From contig JAJXUY010000015.1 in NCBI GenBank assembly GCA_021782525.1, forward strand, positions 1 through 14,073: a stretch of 14,073 nucleotides of DNA. The letters are read 5' to 3'. The stretch is from Acidobacteriota bacterium. Its GTDB lineage: Bacteria; Acidobacteriota; Thermoanaerobaculia; Thermoanaerobaculales; Thermoanaerobaculaceae. The position numbers were made by a program, and so were the translations under genes. The notes beneath the pieces were generated by a model that did no database searches, was not told the origin of the DNA, and was given only the letters and a program-made list of their open reading frames with translations. Each line of letters begins with the position of its first letter. Position 1 is the first letter of the stretch. This document shows, piece by piece, positions 1 to 7,692 of the stretch.

Positions 1-442
1 TGATAGCATAGGCAATCCAACTCTCGGAGTGAGGATGGCGAAACGCCTTGATGAGTGTCGGCGTGCCCGCCAGCATATCGGCCAGCAGCGAGAACAGTAA
101 GGCCAGGTTCGGATTGTCGGTCATGGCCCAGAGAATGATCCCGATGATAGCCGCCGCCATCAGGTAGTAGTCGCGCGGTTCGCTCTTCCAATAGGCGTTC
201 TTGTTGAAGAAGGATGCAGCGACGACAAGTAACGGCGTAAAGCCGGCGACGAACAACGCCCCCGAATCGACCTAGACGCCTTGCGCCCTTTGCGCCACGA
301 AGATGACCATCGGGAAGATTCCCCAAAGCAGCCACGTGACGCGGTTGGGCTGGGCGTTGCCGACGATGGTCTCGTACAGGTAATAGCAGCCGCCGAGCGA
401 ACCGATGATGGCACCGATGATCGCGCAATACTCGGGCAGCAT
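1..442 (-). pseudogene. Small multi-pass membrane protein gene, interrupted by an in-frame TAG and cut by the window edge
   Basis: The minus strand reads from ATG at 442 for 56 residues (begins MLPEYCAIIGAIIGSLGG), meets TAG at 274-272, then stays open in the same frame to the window edge, about 147 codons in all. Both halves look like one protein. Before the stop there are two hydrophobic segments (residues about 6-24 and 38-50). After it come further hydrophobic stretches (FVAGFTPLLVVAASFF, LMAAAIIGIILWAM, LALLFSLLADML) separated by short polar loops. The layout resembles small PQ-loop-like or uncharacterised membrane proteins; I do not know a function. The ribosome binding site is weak. 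Base composition is visibly less GC-rich than in the genes that follow, which suggests recent transfer. The stop could be a true nonsense mutation, a sequencing error or a recoded codon. The 3' end lies outside the window. Confidence 0.6.
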
Positions 443-843
443 GGTTTGACTCTAGCATTTCGTGCTCACGTCTACTCATAGGACCTCCAGCTCTGGCGAC
501 GTTGACAGACCGCTCCCGCCGGTTGTCAAGCGCCCGCCGCTCATGCCCAGGGTTCCATCGGAACCAGGGTTCACCAGCTCACGATCTTGGGCGCACCGCC
601 GGCCGCGCGGCCCGCCAGACGCTCCTCCAGGGAACGCCTCCTCCATGCGCGAGGTACGCGAGGAGCCCAACGGCGGGCCCGCGACGCCCGGCACGCCTCG
701 CGGCACGAGGTGACGCCTGGCCCCTCGTCCGGGGACAGGCCCTGGACCGTCTGCATCCCTGCCCCCTACCCACGCCCAAACCTCAACGGCCGCGGCTGCG
801 TATCTCACCTTGGTTCGCCCCGGCGACCAAAGGAGCCCCCCCG
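443..843. other. Intergenic region, no gene seen
   Basis: About 400 bases between the diverging membrane-protein genes. No frame here shows a convincing protein: the translations are Arg/Pro/Gly-rich shadows. An inverted repeat TTGACA/TGTCAA lies at 502-507 and 524-529, but neither arm has a matching -10 box. The 10-mer ATCTCACCTT at 802-811 is shared with the intergenic repeat near 7443. AAAGGAG at 829-835 serves the next gene. Confidence 0.5.
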
Positions 844-1689
844 ATGCGCCGAACGACCCGACTCTTCGTCGCAGCCCTCGTTGTGCTGGCGGCCGCCACG
901 GTCATTGCGCTCGCGCTCCACTACGTCCCCTTCAGCGCGCCGAGCTACCTCGCCTGGACCGGTATCGCGACGGCGCTGGCAGGGCTGCTCTCGCTCGTCC
1001 GTCCGCTGCGCCTCCTCGGCGTCCGCACCCGCCGGCGTGCGCTGGCGGTGTCGCTCTGCGGCATCGGGGTGGCGCTCGCCGGCGTGCTCTGGCCCTCGCA
1101 CGTCATGCGATCCGCCACGCCCCACCAGCGCCTCGACGACTTCCTGCCGGCGTACCAGTTCGTCGAGTACCACGAGGCGCGTGTCCGCGCGCCGCGCGCG
1201 GCTGTCGAGGCCGCCCTCAGGCAGGTGAGCCTCGCCGACATGCCGGTCGCGGTGGCGCTGATGCGGATCCGCGGCGCGGCGAGCGGACGCTTCCGCGGGT
1301 CCCCGCCCGACACCCGCCCGCTCCTCGAGACGATGCTCCAGCCCGGCTCCGGCTTCCTCGCCCTCGACCTCGCCGACCCCTCGGAGCTCGTGCTGGGGAT
1401 GGTCGGGTTCGTCCACAAGCCGAAGCCGCCGGTGACGACGCCGGAGCAGTTCCTCGCGTTCGCGTCCCCCGGTGGGCTTCGCGTCGCGTTCAACCTCCGG
1501 GTGGTGGACGAGGGCCACGGGGTGCTCCGGGTCTCGACCGAGACGCGCTCGCTCGCCAACGACGGCGCCGCGCGGCGCGCCTTCGCGCGGTACTGGCGGA
1601 TCATCTACCCCGGCAGCTCGATCATCCGGCGGGTGTGGCTCGACGCGATCATCGCGCGAGCCGAGCGCAACGCTCGCGCCGGCGCCTGA
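844..1689 (+). CDS. Membrane-anchored protein with C-terminal SRPBCC-like soluble domain, function unknown
   Basis: 281 residues. The start at 844 is chosen because AAAGGAG lies just upstream and the protein then begins with a transmembrane helix; the frame is open further upstream but that part is Arg/Pro-rich and looks non-coding. Hydrophobic segments lie at about residues 7-27, 35-55 and 66-83. A soluble domain of about 180 residues follows (from about 98). It opens with YHEARVRAPRAAVEAALRQV and ends with FARYWRIIYPGSSIIRRVWL, a pattern I associate with conserved hypothetical proteins of the SRPBCC/DUF2867-like kind, where the body folds as a helix-grip ligand pocket. That assignment is from memory and is only moderate. 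No catalytic residues can be named. It stands alone, converging on the propeller gene at 2049. Confidence 0.75.
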   Translation: MRRTTRLFVAALVVLAAATVIALALHYVPFSAPSYLAWTGIATALAGLLSLVRPLRLLGVRTRRRALAVSLCGIGVALAGVLWPSHVMRSATPHQRLDDFLPAYQFVEYHEARVRAPRAAVEAALRQVSLADMPVAVALMRIRGAASGRFRGSPPDTRPLLETMLQPGSGFLALDLADPSELVLGMVGFVHKPKPPVTTPEQFLAFASPGGLRVAFNLRVVDEGHGVLRVSTETRSLANDGAARRAFARYWRIIYPGSSIIRRVWLDAIIARAERNARAGA

Positions 1690-1711
1690 GTGCCGGACCG
1701 GTCCGCTCTCC

Positions 1712-1734
1712 TCGCACGCGGCGCCGCCGTGCGA
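1712..1734 (+). terminator. Hairpin downstream of the 844-1689 gene
   Basis: TCGCACG (1712-1718) pairs with CGTGCGA (1728-1734), 7 bp, with a GC-rich 9-base loop that can fold further. It begins 22 bases after the stop codon. There is no T-run, so it may be a weak or Rho-assisted terminator, or simply GC-rich DNA. Confidence 0.3.
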
Positions 1735-1875
1735 TCGCCGTTGGCACCTGATTCAGCCAGCGCGCCGGTCTGTCGATTGGGATCGGTCCCTCACGACTTG
1801 CGGCGTGGCATCGGGCTCGCCAGACGAAGCGAACGGGCTCGAGGCCCAACGACGACGGGAGCCCGGCCGTGATGT

Positions 1876-1936
1876 GTGCCAGGCGCGCCGGACGAGAACT
1901 CGTCGCCGCGGCGCTCGGCGATCGGCGCCAGGCACC
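1876..1936. repeat. Paired short intergenic palindrome (GGYRCCAGGYACS family)
   Basis: Two copies of the window-wide motif: TGTGCCAGGCGCG at 1876-1888 (diverged) and GGCGCCAGGCACC at 1924-1936 (good). They sit between the convergent genes ending at 1689 and 2049. See the finding on the repeat family. Confidence 0.5.
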
Positions 1937-1959
1937 GGCCGCGGATCGGCGAACGAAGG

Positions 1960-1996
1960 GCGCGACGGCGGGGGGGTCGGACTCCCGCCGTCGCGC
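1960..1996 (-). terminator. Strong 13-bp hairpin downstream of the propeller gene
   Basis: GCGCGACGGCGGG (1960-1972) and CCCGCCGTCGCGC (1984-1996) form a perfect 13-bp stem with an 11-base loop. In the minus direction it starts 52 bases after the stop of the NHL-like gene and is followed by CCTTCGTTCG, only a weak T-rich tail. Between two convergent genes it could stop transcription from either side. Confidence 0.5.
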
Positions 1997-2022
1997 TGTG
2001 CGGGACGCTCGGCGCTCGCGCG

Positions 2023-2042
2023 CCGGGCCCTGCGCGGCCCGG
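2023..2042 (-). terminator. Second hairpin directly after the propeller gene stop
   Basis: CCGGGCC (2023-2029) pairs with GGCCCGG (2036-2042) around the loop CTGCGC, six bases from the stop codon in the minus direction. No T-run follows. Together with the larger stem at 1960-1996 it makes a tandem hairpin arrangement. Confidence 0.35.
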
Positions 2043-2048
2043 AACCGG

Positions 2049-3197
2049 TCACTGGTCCGCGTCGCCGTCGAAGTCGAACGGCGAAGTCAGCCCGGTATAG
2101 TCGCCGATCACTTTTGCATCGTACGGCGCGTACAGCCCCTGGCTCGTGTTCGAGGTGCCGTACCCCGAGACGTTCAGGTTCCCGAACGAGGCGACGATGT
2201 GCTTCCTCCGGTTGACGACGATCACGCGGTGGTTGAACTGGTCCGAGATGATCGTGTCGCCGTTGCGCAGCCGGATCGCGCGGGTCGGCGCGGGCGCGGC
2301 GTTGCTCCCGGATTCGGTGTTCGTGTAGTACTGCCACACCGGCGTGTCGCTCGGGTCCACCTCGACGATGCGGTTGTTGCCGGCGTCGGTGAGCAGGGTG
2401 TGCCCGTTCGGCAGCCGGCTCGCGAACGCGAGCGTGTTGACGGTGCCGCCCGCCGTGAACGTCGCGAGGATGTTCCCCGACCTGTCCACCTCGATCGCGC
2501 GGCTGTTGTTCTCGTCCGCGATGAGGATGTGCCCGTTCTCGAGCAGCTCCGCGCTGTTCGGGCTGTTCAGCTGGTTCGGGCCGCTGCCGCTCACCCCGGT
2601 CGTTCCGTACTGCCAGACGATGTTCTTCGCCGCGGTCACCTCGATGACGCGCTGGTTCCCCTGGTCGGTGATGAGGACGTCCCCGCTCGGAAGGAACGTC
2701 GCCTGCGTGGGCGTGTTGAGCTCGTTCGCTCCCGACCCGGTCACGCCGAAGGTGCCGTACTGCCACACGATGTCGCCGGCACGGTCGACCAGCATCACGC
2801 GGTTGTCCGGGCACCCGCCCGCGGCGGTGCAGGTGGGCACGGTGTTCGCCGGGGTGCCGGTGCCCGCCATCAAGGTGAACGGTCCGACCCGCTGCGCGTC
2901 GTTGACGCCGATGACCGAGGCCGCCGAGAAGTCCGTCGGCCCGAGACCGAACTGCCACACGATGTTCCCCATCCGGTCCACCTCGATCACGCGGTTGTTG
3001 AACTGGTCGGAGATGAGCACGTTGCCTCTCTGGTTGAAGCGCCCCGTCGCCGGCCTGTCGGAATCCTCGGCCGCCAGCGGCGAGAGCGCGCCCGCGGCGA
3101 ACGTCAATGCGACCACACCCGCGAGGATCGGCGAGAGCCGGACAGAACGACGCGGCGAGGCGCGCCGCGCGCTGAAGCGAACCGACTCAGATGACAT
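2049..3197 (-). CDS. Secreted NHL-like six-bladed beta-propeller protein
   Basis: 382 residues. The start at 3197 is preceded by AGGGAGGTGTCGA, a good ribosome binding site. The N-terminus has an Arg-rich stretch (residues 10-20) and a hydrophobic core (about 22-38, ILAGVVALTFAAGAL), an export signal probably cleaved near the Ala residues at 42-43. The rest is six repeats built around N-R-x-I-E-V-D or close variants, at about residues 68, 132, 182, 232, 275 and 323, several followed by G-x-I-V-W-Q-Y/F-G and preceded by G-(N/D/H)-x-L-I-(S/T/A)-D. This matches NHL-type or arylsulfotransferase-like propellers, a fold used for binding or, less often, catalysis. The sulfotransferase active-site residues cannot be confirmed, so no reaction is assigned. 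The C-terminus ends in an Asp-rich FDFDGDADQ, perhaps metal-binding. Probably periplasmic or extracellular. Confidence 0.85.
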   Translation of the reverse strand: MSSESVRFSARRASPRRSVRLSPILAGVVALTFAAGALSPLAAEDSDRPATGRFNQRGNVLISDQFNNRVIEVDRMGNIVWQFGLGPTDFSAASVIGVNDAQRVGPFTLMAGTGTPANTVPTCTAAGGCPDNRVMLVDRAGDIVWQYGTFGVTGSGANELNTPTQATFLPSGDVLITDQGNQRVIEVTAAKNIVWQYGTTGVSGSGPNQLNSPNSAELLENGHILIADENNSRAIEVDRSGNILATFTAGGTVNTLAFASRLPNGHTLLTDAGNNRIVEVDPSDTPVWQYYTNTESGSNAAPAPTRAIRLRNGDTIISDQFNHRVIVVNRRKHIVASFGNLNVSGYGTSNTSQGLYAPYDAKVIGDYTGLTSPFDFDGDADQ

Positions 3198-3855
3198 TCG
3201 ACACCTCCCTGTGCTGCGGGTTCACGTCACGCCGTGCACCTCGGGAGGGGTTCAGCTCGACCGCGTGCCGCGGCTCGAGTCCCTCCCTTCCGGCCGGTGC
3301 TCCGGCGTCTGCAGTCATGCGGATTGAGACGCTGTCTTCGTACCGGTCCATGACCAGACCAACGTCGGCGACCCCGGCTCGGATTTCAGGGCCGCGCGCC
3401 TCGCGTGACGGGGGTCACATTGCCCGGCGCACCGATCGGTGCCGCACGCCCGGTTGACGCGGTTGGGACGGGGAGGAAGGGCTCCCTGGCCCGCGGCTGT
3501 CGTCCGCGCGCGGGATGGCTGTCACGCATCGGTCGCACCCCCCACCATCTCACCACCTCGCCCGAGAAGGTCATGCGCAGAATCCTCGCCCGCCTCGCCG
3601 CCGCGGCCCCGGCGGCCAGGCCTGCCGGAGGCCCTCCACGACCACCGGCCCGCGGCATGAGGCACGGCCTTGCCACCGCCGGCGGGTCCCCGGCCGCCGC
3701 CGGCCAGCCTCCCCGCGCGCATGACGCGGGCGCGATGGCGAGAGCCTGGCCCGACCGGCCTGCCCGGCAGGGCTCTCGCCCCTTCCCTCTCGCCGATCAC
3801 CCGGCTTGGACACCTCCCTCGGCCTGTGTCACCCCGATCCACCCCTCCCCGACGC
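3198..3855. other. Long gene-free region between diverging genes
   Basis: About 660 bases upstream of both the propeller gene (minus) and the lyase-family gene (plus). Open frames exist but read as Arg/Pro/Ala-rich shadows with no recognisable protein and no ribosome binding sites. The only small structure noted is GTGAC/GTCAC at 3405-3418. The promoter of the propeller gene must lie here, but I could not pick a convincing -35/-10 pair for it. Confidence 0.5.
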
Positions 3856-3883
3856 TTGACTGGACCTGCCGGGCTGCTACGAT
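3856..3883 (+). promoter_or_regulatory. Sigma70-like promoter for the lyase-family gene
   Basis: TTGACT (3856-3861) and TACGAT (3878-3883) with a 16-base spacer. Transcription would start near 3890, giving an untranslated leader of about 70 bases before the ATG at 3963. The leader contains TCCGCCAGGCACC (3934-3946), a possible single copy of the intergenic repeat motif. Confidence 0.55.
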
Positions 3884-3962
3884 CGGCCCCGATGAGACGG
3901 AGAATCGTTATCCTTCTGCGTTCGCGAATCGGATCCGCCAGGCACCCCGGGAGCCGTGACTC

Positions 3963-4802
3963 ATGACAGAATTCGACAAGCGGCGTCAGGTCTTCCGCGA
4001 TCTCCACCGCGAGGGTTGCTTCGCCCTGCCGAACCCGTGGGACGTCGGCACCGCGCGCTATCTCCGACACGTCGGCTTCGCGGCCATCGCCACCACGTCG
4101 GCCGGGTACGCGTTCTCGCGCGGCGTCGCCGACGGCCGCGTGGGCCGCGACGAGATGCTCGCTCACATCGAGGAGCTGGTGGACGCGACCGAGCTTCCGG
4201 TGAACGCCGATTTCGAGAACGGCTATGCCGACGATCCCGAGGACGTCGCCGCGAACGTCCGCCTGTGCGTCGCCACGGGAGTCGCGGGACTCTCGATCGA
4301 AGATGCCGCCGACCGGCGGGACAACTCGATCTACGAGTTGCCGCTCGCCGTCGAGCGGTTGCAGGCCGCGCGCGAAGCGATCGGTGCCAGCGGTGTGCTT
4401 CTCGTGGGTCGCGCCGAGGGTTTCTGGGTCGGTCGCGAAGGCCTCGACCTGGTACTCAACCGCCTCCGAGCGTACGCCGCTGCCGGTGCGGACTGTCTGT
4501 ACGCGCCCGGCGTCTGCGACCCGGAGCAGATCCGCGCGGTCGTGGAGGCCGTGGCGCCGAAGCCCGTGAACGTGCTCCTGAGCGGGCCGGCGGGACTGAC
4601 GGGCCGTGGCGATCTGACGATGGCCGATGCCGCGGCTCTGGGCGTGCGCCGGGTCAGCGTCGGCGGCGCGCTCGCCCGCGCCGCATGGGGCGGCTTCATC
4701 CGGGCGGCCACCGAGCTGGCTGTGCACGGCCGATTCGGCGGCTTCGCCGGCGCCGCCCCACACGCGCAATTGCAGAAGCTGTTCGCAGCGACCGACGACT
4801 GA
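3963..4802 (+). CDS. Isocitrate lyase/PEP mutase superfamily protein
   Basis: 279 residues, close to the usual length of the smaller members of this family. These are cytoplasmic TIM-barrel enzymes that make or break C-C or P-C bonds next to a carboxylate, using Mg. Visible family marks are NPWDVGTAR (24-32), the TTSAGYA strand (44-50), NADFENGYADDPEDV (81-95) with metal-binding Asp83 and Glu85, GLSIED (109-114), Arg150 in VGRAEG, and GADCLYAPG (175-183). The KKCGH catalytic signature of true isocitrate lyase is absent, so it is not a glyoxylate-cycle enzyme. Methylisocitrate-lyase-like, oxaloacetate-decarboxylase-like or an unknown substrate are all possible. GGGAG lies upstream of the ATG; the clear promoter at 3856 precedes it. 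No pathway partner is adjacent. Confidence 0.9.
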   Translation: MTEFDKRRQVFRDLHREGCFALPNPWDVGTARYLRHVGFAAIATTSAGYAFSRGVADGRVGRDEMLAHIEELVDATELPVNADFENGYADDPEDVAANVRLCVATGVAGLSIEDAADRRDNSIYELPLAVERLQAAREAIGASGVLLVGRAEGFWVGREGLDLVLNRLRAYAAAGADCLYAPGVCDPEQIRAVVEAVAPKPVNVLLSGPAGLTGRGDLTMADAAALGVRRVSVGGALARAAWGGFIRAATELAVHGRFGGFAGAAPHAQLQKLFAATDD

Positions 4803-4819
4803 GTCGTCCCCGGCTGATC

Positions 4820-4999
4820 GGTGCCACGGGTCAACATCTCACTTTCGTCAGCGAGTCGCAGGCCTCGACAACCACCCGACGCCGCGCGGGAAGATCGGCG
4901 TCAGGTACGTGCTGAGCTGATTCGCGGGGGGACCGGCACCGTTGCCGGCGGTCCCGAGCAGCGGCGGGCACGATCGACGCCTGATGGGTGCCAGGCACG
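4820..4999. repeat. Intergenic repeat block with several palindromic modules
   Basis: This gap between convergent genes holds: GGTGCCACGGGTC followed by CATCTCAC (4820-4841); GGCGTCAGGTACG (4897-4909); the hairpin 4929-4955 (GGGACCGGCA against TGCCGG and GGTCCC) containing the 14-mer GCACCGTTGCCGGC (4936-4949); and GGTGCCAGGCACG (4987-4999). The same module types recur at 9331-9438 in a different order. The hairpin may also act as terminator for the lyase-family gene. Confidence 0.55.
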
Positions 5000-5126
5000 G
5001 ACTTGCCGTGGCGACCGCAGGTGTCCGCCTCACTCGGGTCGACCGGCCCTCGCGCTCCTCATGACTGCAGCCGGCTTCGATGAAGTTGGCAAACGCCGAC
5101 CGGACCGACAGCCGGCACAGCGGAAC

Positions 5127-5151
5127 GCGTCATTCCCGCCAGGAATGGCGC
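5127..5151 (-). terminator. Hairpin downstream of the AhpD-like gene
   Basis: CATTCC (5131-5136) pairs with GGAATG (5142-5147). The stem extends through a U-G or G-T pair to GCG/CGC, about 10 bp in all with a 5-base loop. It lies about 24 bases after the TAG of the minus-strand gene. No T-run follows. Part of it (CCAGGAATGGCGCTCCG, 5139-5155) recurs with one mismatch at 12314-12330, so it may be a dispersed repeat as well as a terminator. Confidence 0.4.
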
Positions 5152-5174
5152 TCCGTGCGTTCTTGCTTCAGTCC

Positions 5175-5663
5175 CTACGACGCCCGCTTTGCGGTCGTCG
5201 CGTCCGCCCACTGCCCAGGCTGGTAGTCCCCCGCCTGGGTGCGGAACGCGACGTTCAGGCGGTTCCAGCCGTTGATCCCCACGATCGCAAGCGTGAGGTC
5301 GGCGAGCTCCTTCTCGGAGAAGTGTCGCCGCGCCTCTGCGAACACGGCGTCGGGCACGGCCCGATTCGTCAGGCGCGTGACCGCCTCGGTCCAGGCGAGT
5401 GCGGCTCGCTCGCGGTCGGTGTAGTACGGCGACTCCTCCCACGCGTCGAGGCCGTAGAGGCGCTGCTCGCTCTCCCCTTCAGCGCGCAGATCCTTCCAGT
5501 GCATGTCGAGGCAGTAGGCGCAGCCGTTCAGTTGCGAGGCTCGCAGGTAGACCAAGTCGAGGAGCTGTTTGGGAAGCCCGGACTTGTGAAGGTACTTGCC
5601 GAATCCGAACATCACTTCGAGCACTCCGGGGCTCACCTTCGAGTAGTCGATCCTTGCACCCAT
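5175..5663 (-). CDS. Carboxymuconolactone decarboxylase family / AhpD-like protein
   Basis: 162 residues. The start at 5663 is set by GGGAGGTAA just upstream; an ATG 30 bases earlier lacks a ribosome binding site. The core motif LRASQLNGCAYCLDMH (residues 40-55) has the CxxC-x3-His pattern (Cys48, Cys51, His55) of the AhpD-like branch, where the two cysteines take part in peroxide or disulfide chemistry, not the decarboxylase branch that lacks them. Helical sequence follows, including LTLAIVGINGWNRLNVAF (123-140), typical of this all-helical, oligomeric cytoplasmic family. The real substrate is unknown. The gene is single, faces the lyase-family gene, and diverges from the VOC gene. No AhpC partner is in the window. 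Confidence 0.9.
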   Translation of the reverse strand: MGARIDYSKVSPGVLEVMFGFGKYLHKSGLPKQLLDLVYLRASQLNGCAYCLDMHWKDLRAEGESEQRLYGLDAWEESPYYTDRERAALAWTEAVTRLTNRAVPDAVFAEARRHFSEKELADLTLAIVGINGWNRLNVAFRTQAGDYQPGQWADATTAKRAS

Positions 5664-5750
5664 GTCGTTACCTCCCACTCTCTGAACCGTCATGTCCAGA
5701 CCGGAAAATTCCGATGGCTGTAACGCTCGCGGTAGCCGCGGTTGCGGCTC

Positions 5751-5820
5751 GGCGCCAGGCACGGACCTGTCGCGGTTACAGTCCTGCACGAGGTCGGGAT
5801 CAGGCGCGGTGCCAGGTTCG
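5751..5820. repeat. Paired short intergenic palindrome
   Basis: GGCGCCAGGCACG (5751-5763) and GGTGCCAGGTTCG (5808-5820) lie in the roughly 410-base gap (5664-6074) between the diverging AhpD-like and VOC genes. The first copy continues GACCTG, close to GACTTG after the copy at 4987. Apart from this pair and the ribosome binding sites, I see no gene and no convincing promoter in the gap. Confidence 0.55.
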
Positions 5821-6074
5821 GATGGATGGTGTCGCGGCGCTCGCGCGCCGACGGGATGCCCGACGAAGCGCGGCTCCCGCGCAGCCGGCATCGTCCGGCC
5901 GAGCACCGGGAATCATCCCGCTTTCGGCTCACTTGTCGTCCGGTGAGGGCGACGTGCTCGCACCAGGGCCAGGCAGGAGAGCGGGTGATCCTGCCCGGTA
6001 CCATTGGACGTGAGGGACGCGCCGGGCTTCGAGATCGGATCGCTCAGCCCGAGCGCGTGAGAGGAGGCACGATT

Positions 6075-6572
6075 ATGACGGAAGACAAGCTGGTCACTTG
6101 CCTGTGGTTCGACCGCGGCGAGGCGCGCAAGGCGGCCGAGTTCTACGCCGCGACGTTCCCGGACAGCCGTGTTGGCGCGGGGCAGGCCGCCCCCTCCGAC
6201 TATCCCGGCGGCCGCGCCGGCGATGAGCTCACCGTCGAGTTCACCGTTCTCGGCCGACCGTTCCTCGGCCTCAACGGCGGCCCGAACTTCACGGCCAACG
6301 AGTCGGTCAGCCTCATCGTCCTGACCGACGATCAGGCCGAGACCGACCGCTACTGGGACGCGATCGTCGGCAACGGCGGGCAGGAAAGCGCCTGCGGCTG
6401 GTGCCGGGACCGCTGGGGTTTCTCCTGGCAGATCACACCGCGCGCTCTTCTCGAGGCGATGAGCGATCCCGACTCGGCCGCCGCCACGCGCGCGATGGAG
6501 GCGATGATGGCCATGGGGAAGATCGACATCGCCACGATCGAGCGCGCCCGGGCCGGGGCGCCGGCGAGGTGA
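6075..6572 (+). CDS. VOC family protein (PhnB-like / glyoxalase superfamily)
   Basis: 165 residues with GAGGAGG at 6060-6066 before the ATG. The pattern is that of the PhnB-like or '3-demethylubiquinone-9 3-methyltransferase' domain of the VOC superfamily: [20 protein letters not shown] (10-29), [11 protein letters not shown] then F and NES (60-76), and [16 protein letters not shown] (107-122). Members share paired beta-alpha-beta-beta-beta units and bind diverse small molecules; despite the old name, most are not methyltransferases. No substrate can be inferred here. Usual length for the family is about 135-165 residues, so it is complete. It converges on the secreted protein gene, with only 59 bases between the stops. 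Confidence 0.9.
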   Translation: MTEDKLVTCLWFDRGEARKAAEFYAATFPDSRVGAGQAAPSDYPGGRAGDELTVEFTVLGRPFLGLNGGPNFTANESVSLIVLTDDQAETDRYWDAIVGNGGQESACGWCRDRWGFSWQITPRALLEAMSDPDSAAATRAMEAMMAMGKIDIATIERARAGAPAR

Positions 6573-6631
6573 CGGGCCCGCTCGAGGTCGAAACGCGGTA
6601 CCACGTCTCGCGATCTCAACGCTGATAACCG

Positions 6632-7342
6632 TTACCGCTTGGGCGGCACGAGGGGCGCCAGGTCAGTCAGTGGCTGGAGGACGTACTGGATCGCCACTTT
6701 GGTGCGTGGAAGCGGGCTGACGAACGGCGCCGTCTCCCAGGGGATGACCAGGGAGCCGCGGATCGTCTTCCCCGACGCGGGCAGCGGGCCGGTGCAGAAG
6801 ACCGGCGGTGAATCCAGGATGTTCGTGGTCTGGAGGTTGACCAGGGTGTCGGCGGTGCCCAGGAGCGGATTCGTCAGCTTGGCCGGGTACGCCACGTTGA
6901 CGGTCAACTGGTATCCCGGCGTCGCGCCGCCGACGTCGAAGAGAACACCCCCCTCCGGTTTCCGGCTCGGATCCTGTCGGTACTCTGTCCTGGAGTGATC
7001 GCTCTTGTGGACGAGGACGCCGCTGAGGACCAGGTTCCCGGACTGCACGGCCTCCGAGTGCCAAGCGCCCCAATCGTCCCGCCTGTCGCTTTGCAGGAGG
7101 ATGAAGCGGGCCGTCGCGGTGAGCTCGAGCTTGGCGGACCAGTCCTCGTCGTCGTACGCGTCCTTCGCGGTCCATGTGATGTCCAGCTGCCACACCCCCG
7201 CCTCGATGAAGGGCTCGAGGGAGACCACCGGCGGCTTGGAGGCTTGAGCGAGGCTCTCCGACGGCGCCTGCACGGCGCCGAAGAGGACCGCCCCAATGCC
7301 GAGTGTCCGGGGGAGGATCCTGGCCACGACCGGGCTGATCAT
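6632..7342 (-). CDS. Secreted protein of unknown function
   Basis: 236 residues. The start at 7342 is set by GGAGGAAAC directly upstream; the frame is open further back but that part is low-complexity and lacks a start signal. An export signal covers about residues 1-32 (two Arg, hydrophobic core LGIGAVLFGAV, Ala-rich end SLAQA). The mature part is rich in beta-type alternation (WQLDITWTAKDAYDDEDWSA, ARFILLQSD, GYQLTVNVAYPA) with an Asp-rich loop at about 65-69. It ends in LAPLVPPKR. I do not recognise a family. Only two Trp/Tyr-rich patches and one cysteine (in VFCTGP) stand out, so no disulfide is likely. Probably periplasmic or outer surface. Confidence 0.75.
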   Translation of the reverse strand: MISPVVARILPRTLGIGAVLFGAVQAPSESLAQASKPPVVSLEPFIEAGVWQLDITWTAKDAYDDEDWSAKLELTATARFILLQSDRRDDWGAWHSEAVQSGNLVLSGVLVHKSDHSRTEYRQDPSRKPEGGVLFDVGGATPGYQLTVNVAYPAKLTNPLLGTADTLVNLQTTNILDSPPVFCTGPLPASGKTIRGSLVIPWETAPFVSPLPRTKVAIQYVLQPLTDLAPLVPPKR

Positions 7343-7692
7343 GTTTCCTCCTCGACCTGATTCCCTGCTTCGGCCCGCAGCACGACCTTTGACATTTGTG
7401 ACGTACGAAGATAGCGCAGAAAGATCGGAACCAGGTACCGCCATCTCACCTTCTTGGCTGAATCGCCGGCCTTCATGCCCGCCAAGCGCGCCGCGAGGGC
7501 GAGCCGGCTTTGCAGCAGCACTCGGTCGGTGCGGCGCTGGACCGGATCGCAACGACGTTGGTCCCTTCGCCAGGAGATCTCGCACAACAGCTCCCTCGCA
7601 GTACAATGGGTACCCGAATTCAGGTACTCGTCCTTTAAACGATGGAGTCGCGCGGCGGTCTGTGGCGGCCGGCGACGCAGAGGGGACAAGCG
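7343..7692. other. Intergenic region between diverging genes, with repeat copies
   Basis: No gene is seen. GGAACCAGGTACC (7427-7439) followed by GCCATCTCACC (7440-7450) is a good copy of the dispersed repeat with its tail; the tail then reads TTCTTGG, as at 9412-9418. A second related site, GGTACCCGAATTCAGGTAC, lies at 7609-7626. TACAAT at 7602-7607 could be the -10 box of the chemoreceptor gene, but no good -35 box is at the right distance. TTGACA at 7389-7394 likewise lacks a -10. Confidence 0.45.

Noticed and set aside
502..529. TTGACA/TGTCAA inverted repeat as an operator or divergent promoter
   Set aside because: Neither TTGACA has a -10 box at the right distance, and the arms are only 6 bases.
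502..843. In-frame extension upstream of the 844-1689 gene
   Set aside because: The extra residues are Arg/Pro-rich and not protein-like, and a good ribosome binding site precedes 844, where a membrane helix starts.
1869..3194. Long plus-strand frame opposite the propeller gene
   Set aside because: It is antisense to the clear NHL-like protein, and its translation is a repetitive Arg/Val/Asp shadow of the repeats.
3522..4769. Minus-strand 415-codon frame
   Set aside because: It is antisense to the lyase-family gene, has no ribosome binding site and no recognisable motif.
5664..5906. N-terminal extension of the AhpD-like protein
   Set aside because: The added sequence is low-complexity and overlaps the palindrome pair, while GGGAGGTAA directly precedes the ATG at 5663.
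7389..7417. TTGACA at 7389-7394 as promoter of the chemoreceptor gene
   Set aside because: The hexamers 16-18 bases downstream (ATAGCG, TAGCGC) are poor -10 boxes, and the site is about 300 bases from the gene.
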